This document shows, in pieces, positions 63,391 through 64,000 of a DNA stretch of 64,000 bases. The position numbers and the translations under genes were made by a program. Below the pieces are notes generated by a model. It made no database searches. It saw nothing but the letters and a program-made list of their open reading frames with translations, and was not told the DNA's origin. Location of the stretch: the NCBI RefSeq assembly GCF_003946335.1, contig NZ_RHNX01000001.1, positions 62,001 to 126,000 on the forward strand, given 5' to 3'. How positions within the stretch are numbered: position 1 is the stretch's first letter; each line of letters begins with the position of its first letter. Source of the stretch: Levilactobacillus fujinensis (GTDB taxonomy: Bacteria; Bacillota; Bacilli; Lactobacillales; Lactobacillaceae).

Positions 63391-64000
63391 ATGAAAATTG
63401 CTGTCATTGGTGCCTACGGAAAAACCGGGCGGGCACTGATTCAAGAAGCCACGAAACGTGGTCATTCTGTCCTCGCCATTGCCCATCGTCAACACGATGA
63501 CGTCACTTACGACAATCTGCTCATTAAGGATTTAATGGATCTAACCGCGACTGATTTAGCCGGTGTCGAGGCTGTTGTTGACGCCGTTAGTGCTTGGACA
63601 CCGGAAACATTTGCCATTCACACCACGGGTCTCTCTCACCTGGCACAGATTCTATCCGGAACTGAGACGCGCTACCTGAAGGTTGGCGGCGCCGGCACCC
63701 TCTACATCAACGCGGATCACACCAAAATGCTGAAGGACCGCGCGGACTATCCAGCCGATTGGTTACCCCTAGCCGATGCGTTGGTTGCCAGCTTAAGTCG
63801 GTTACGTTCGTACTCCAATTTGGCTTGGACCTACGTCACACCGGCTTTCAACTACGATGCCGATGGGGCAGCCACTGGCGTTTACCACGTGGACGGCGAA
63901 AATTATTTAGCAAAATCTGACGCGGATAGTTACATTAGCTATGCCGACTACGCCACGGGGATGCTGGATATTATCGAACAAAACACTTATATTCGCCAAC
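63391..64000 (+). CDS. NAD(P)-binding (NmrA/YwnB-like) oxidoreductase, C-terminus beyond the window
   Basis: The ATG at 63391 follows GAAAGGAAG, and 203 residues are visible before the window ends. MKIAVIGAYGKTGRALIQEA is a Rossmann dinucleotide site (GxxGxxG), followed by VVDAVSAW and KVGGAGTLYIN as in NAD(P)H-binding atypical SDR proteins. Partial only because of the window edge. Substrate unknown; paired with the divergent LysR gene. Confidence 0.87.
   Translation, partial: MKIAVIGAYGKTGRALIQEATKRGHSVLAIAHRQHDDVTYDNLLIKDLMDLTATDLAGVEAVVDAVSAWTPETFAIHTTGLSHLAQILSGTETRYLKVGGAGTLYINADHTKMLKDRADYPADWLPLADALVASLSRLRSYSNLAWTYVTPAFNYDADGAATGVYHVDGENYLAKSDADSYISYADYATGMLDIIEQNTYIRQ

Overview
The window reads as a chromosomal segment of a Lactobacillaceae bacterium close to Levilactobacillus brevis. 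The grounds are the gene content (xylose isomerase, xylulokinase, a ROK-type XylR and a sugar porter almost indistinguishable from the L. brevis xylose/proton symporter XylT as I remember it), strong AGGAGG-type ribosome sites, frequent TTG/GTG starts, T-box leaders, cre-like sites and manganese (Nramp) transporters in multiple copies. No rRNA, tRNA, complete insertion sequence, prophage or CRISPR array is visible.

Layout. 1-3.7 kb: purine nucleotide block (purB leaving the window on the minus strand, purA-guaC on the plus strand, PurBox-like sites between them). 4-10.4 kb: a CPBP membrane protease, then two tandem mntH-usp cassettes and a DtxR/MntR-family regulator; all three transcription units carry a TTTTTAGGG motif. 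10.9-24.4 kb: a T-box-controlled NhaC-type transporter, small metabolic genes (aldo/keto reductase, potassium channel, DapE/ArgE-like peptidase, PEBP-like protein, universal stress protein, butA-type reductase) separated by long intergenic repeats. 24.7-36.2 kb: aldo/keto reductase, xylT, oleate hydratase with a TetR regulator and a 28-bp dyad, xylR-xylA-xylB, arsC. 36.5-42.5 kb: zinc-ribbon/DUF805 protein, T-box-controlled brnQ, rarA, and a two-gene unit of a MazG-like pyrophosphatase plus a GIY-YIG/DUF2075 NTPase. 42.7-53.5 kb, the most accessory-looking part: HicB-like protein with a secreted GH20 enzyme, a secreted protein, a divergent AtuA-type catabolic cluster (AtuA, AtuA-C, LysR, MFS, hydroxyacyl dehydrogenase), another LysR, an acetyltransferase, and a lactonase-like metallo-hydrolase. 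53.5-64 kb: TetR, PadR-DHA2 exporter, TetR with four operator copies controlling a 36-residue membrane protein and an ABC exporter, an orphan MazE-like antitoxin, MerR-aldo/keto reductase, and LysR divergent from an NAD(P)-binding protein.

How it fits together. XylT, XylA and XylB import xylose and feed it to the phosphoketolase pathway as xylulose 5-phosphate, under XylR and carbon catabolite control. The Mn cassettes fit the high manganese demand of lactobacilli. Two T-boxes tie amino-acid transporters to tRNA charging (Ile for brnQ; Tyr is the best guess for the NhaC protein). The best candidates for something undescribed are the MazG/GIY-YIG-DUF2075 pair, the AtuA cluster, the TetR-microprotein-ABC unit with its repeated operator, and two families of intergenic repeats, one copy of which is split by a 158-bp MITE-like element. 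All functions were assigned by reading the sequence, without database searches.
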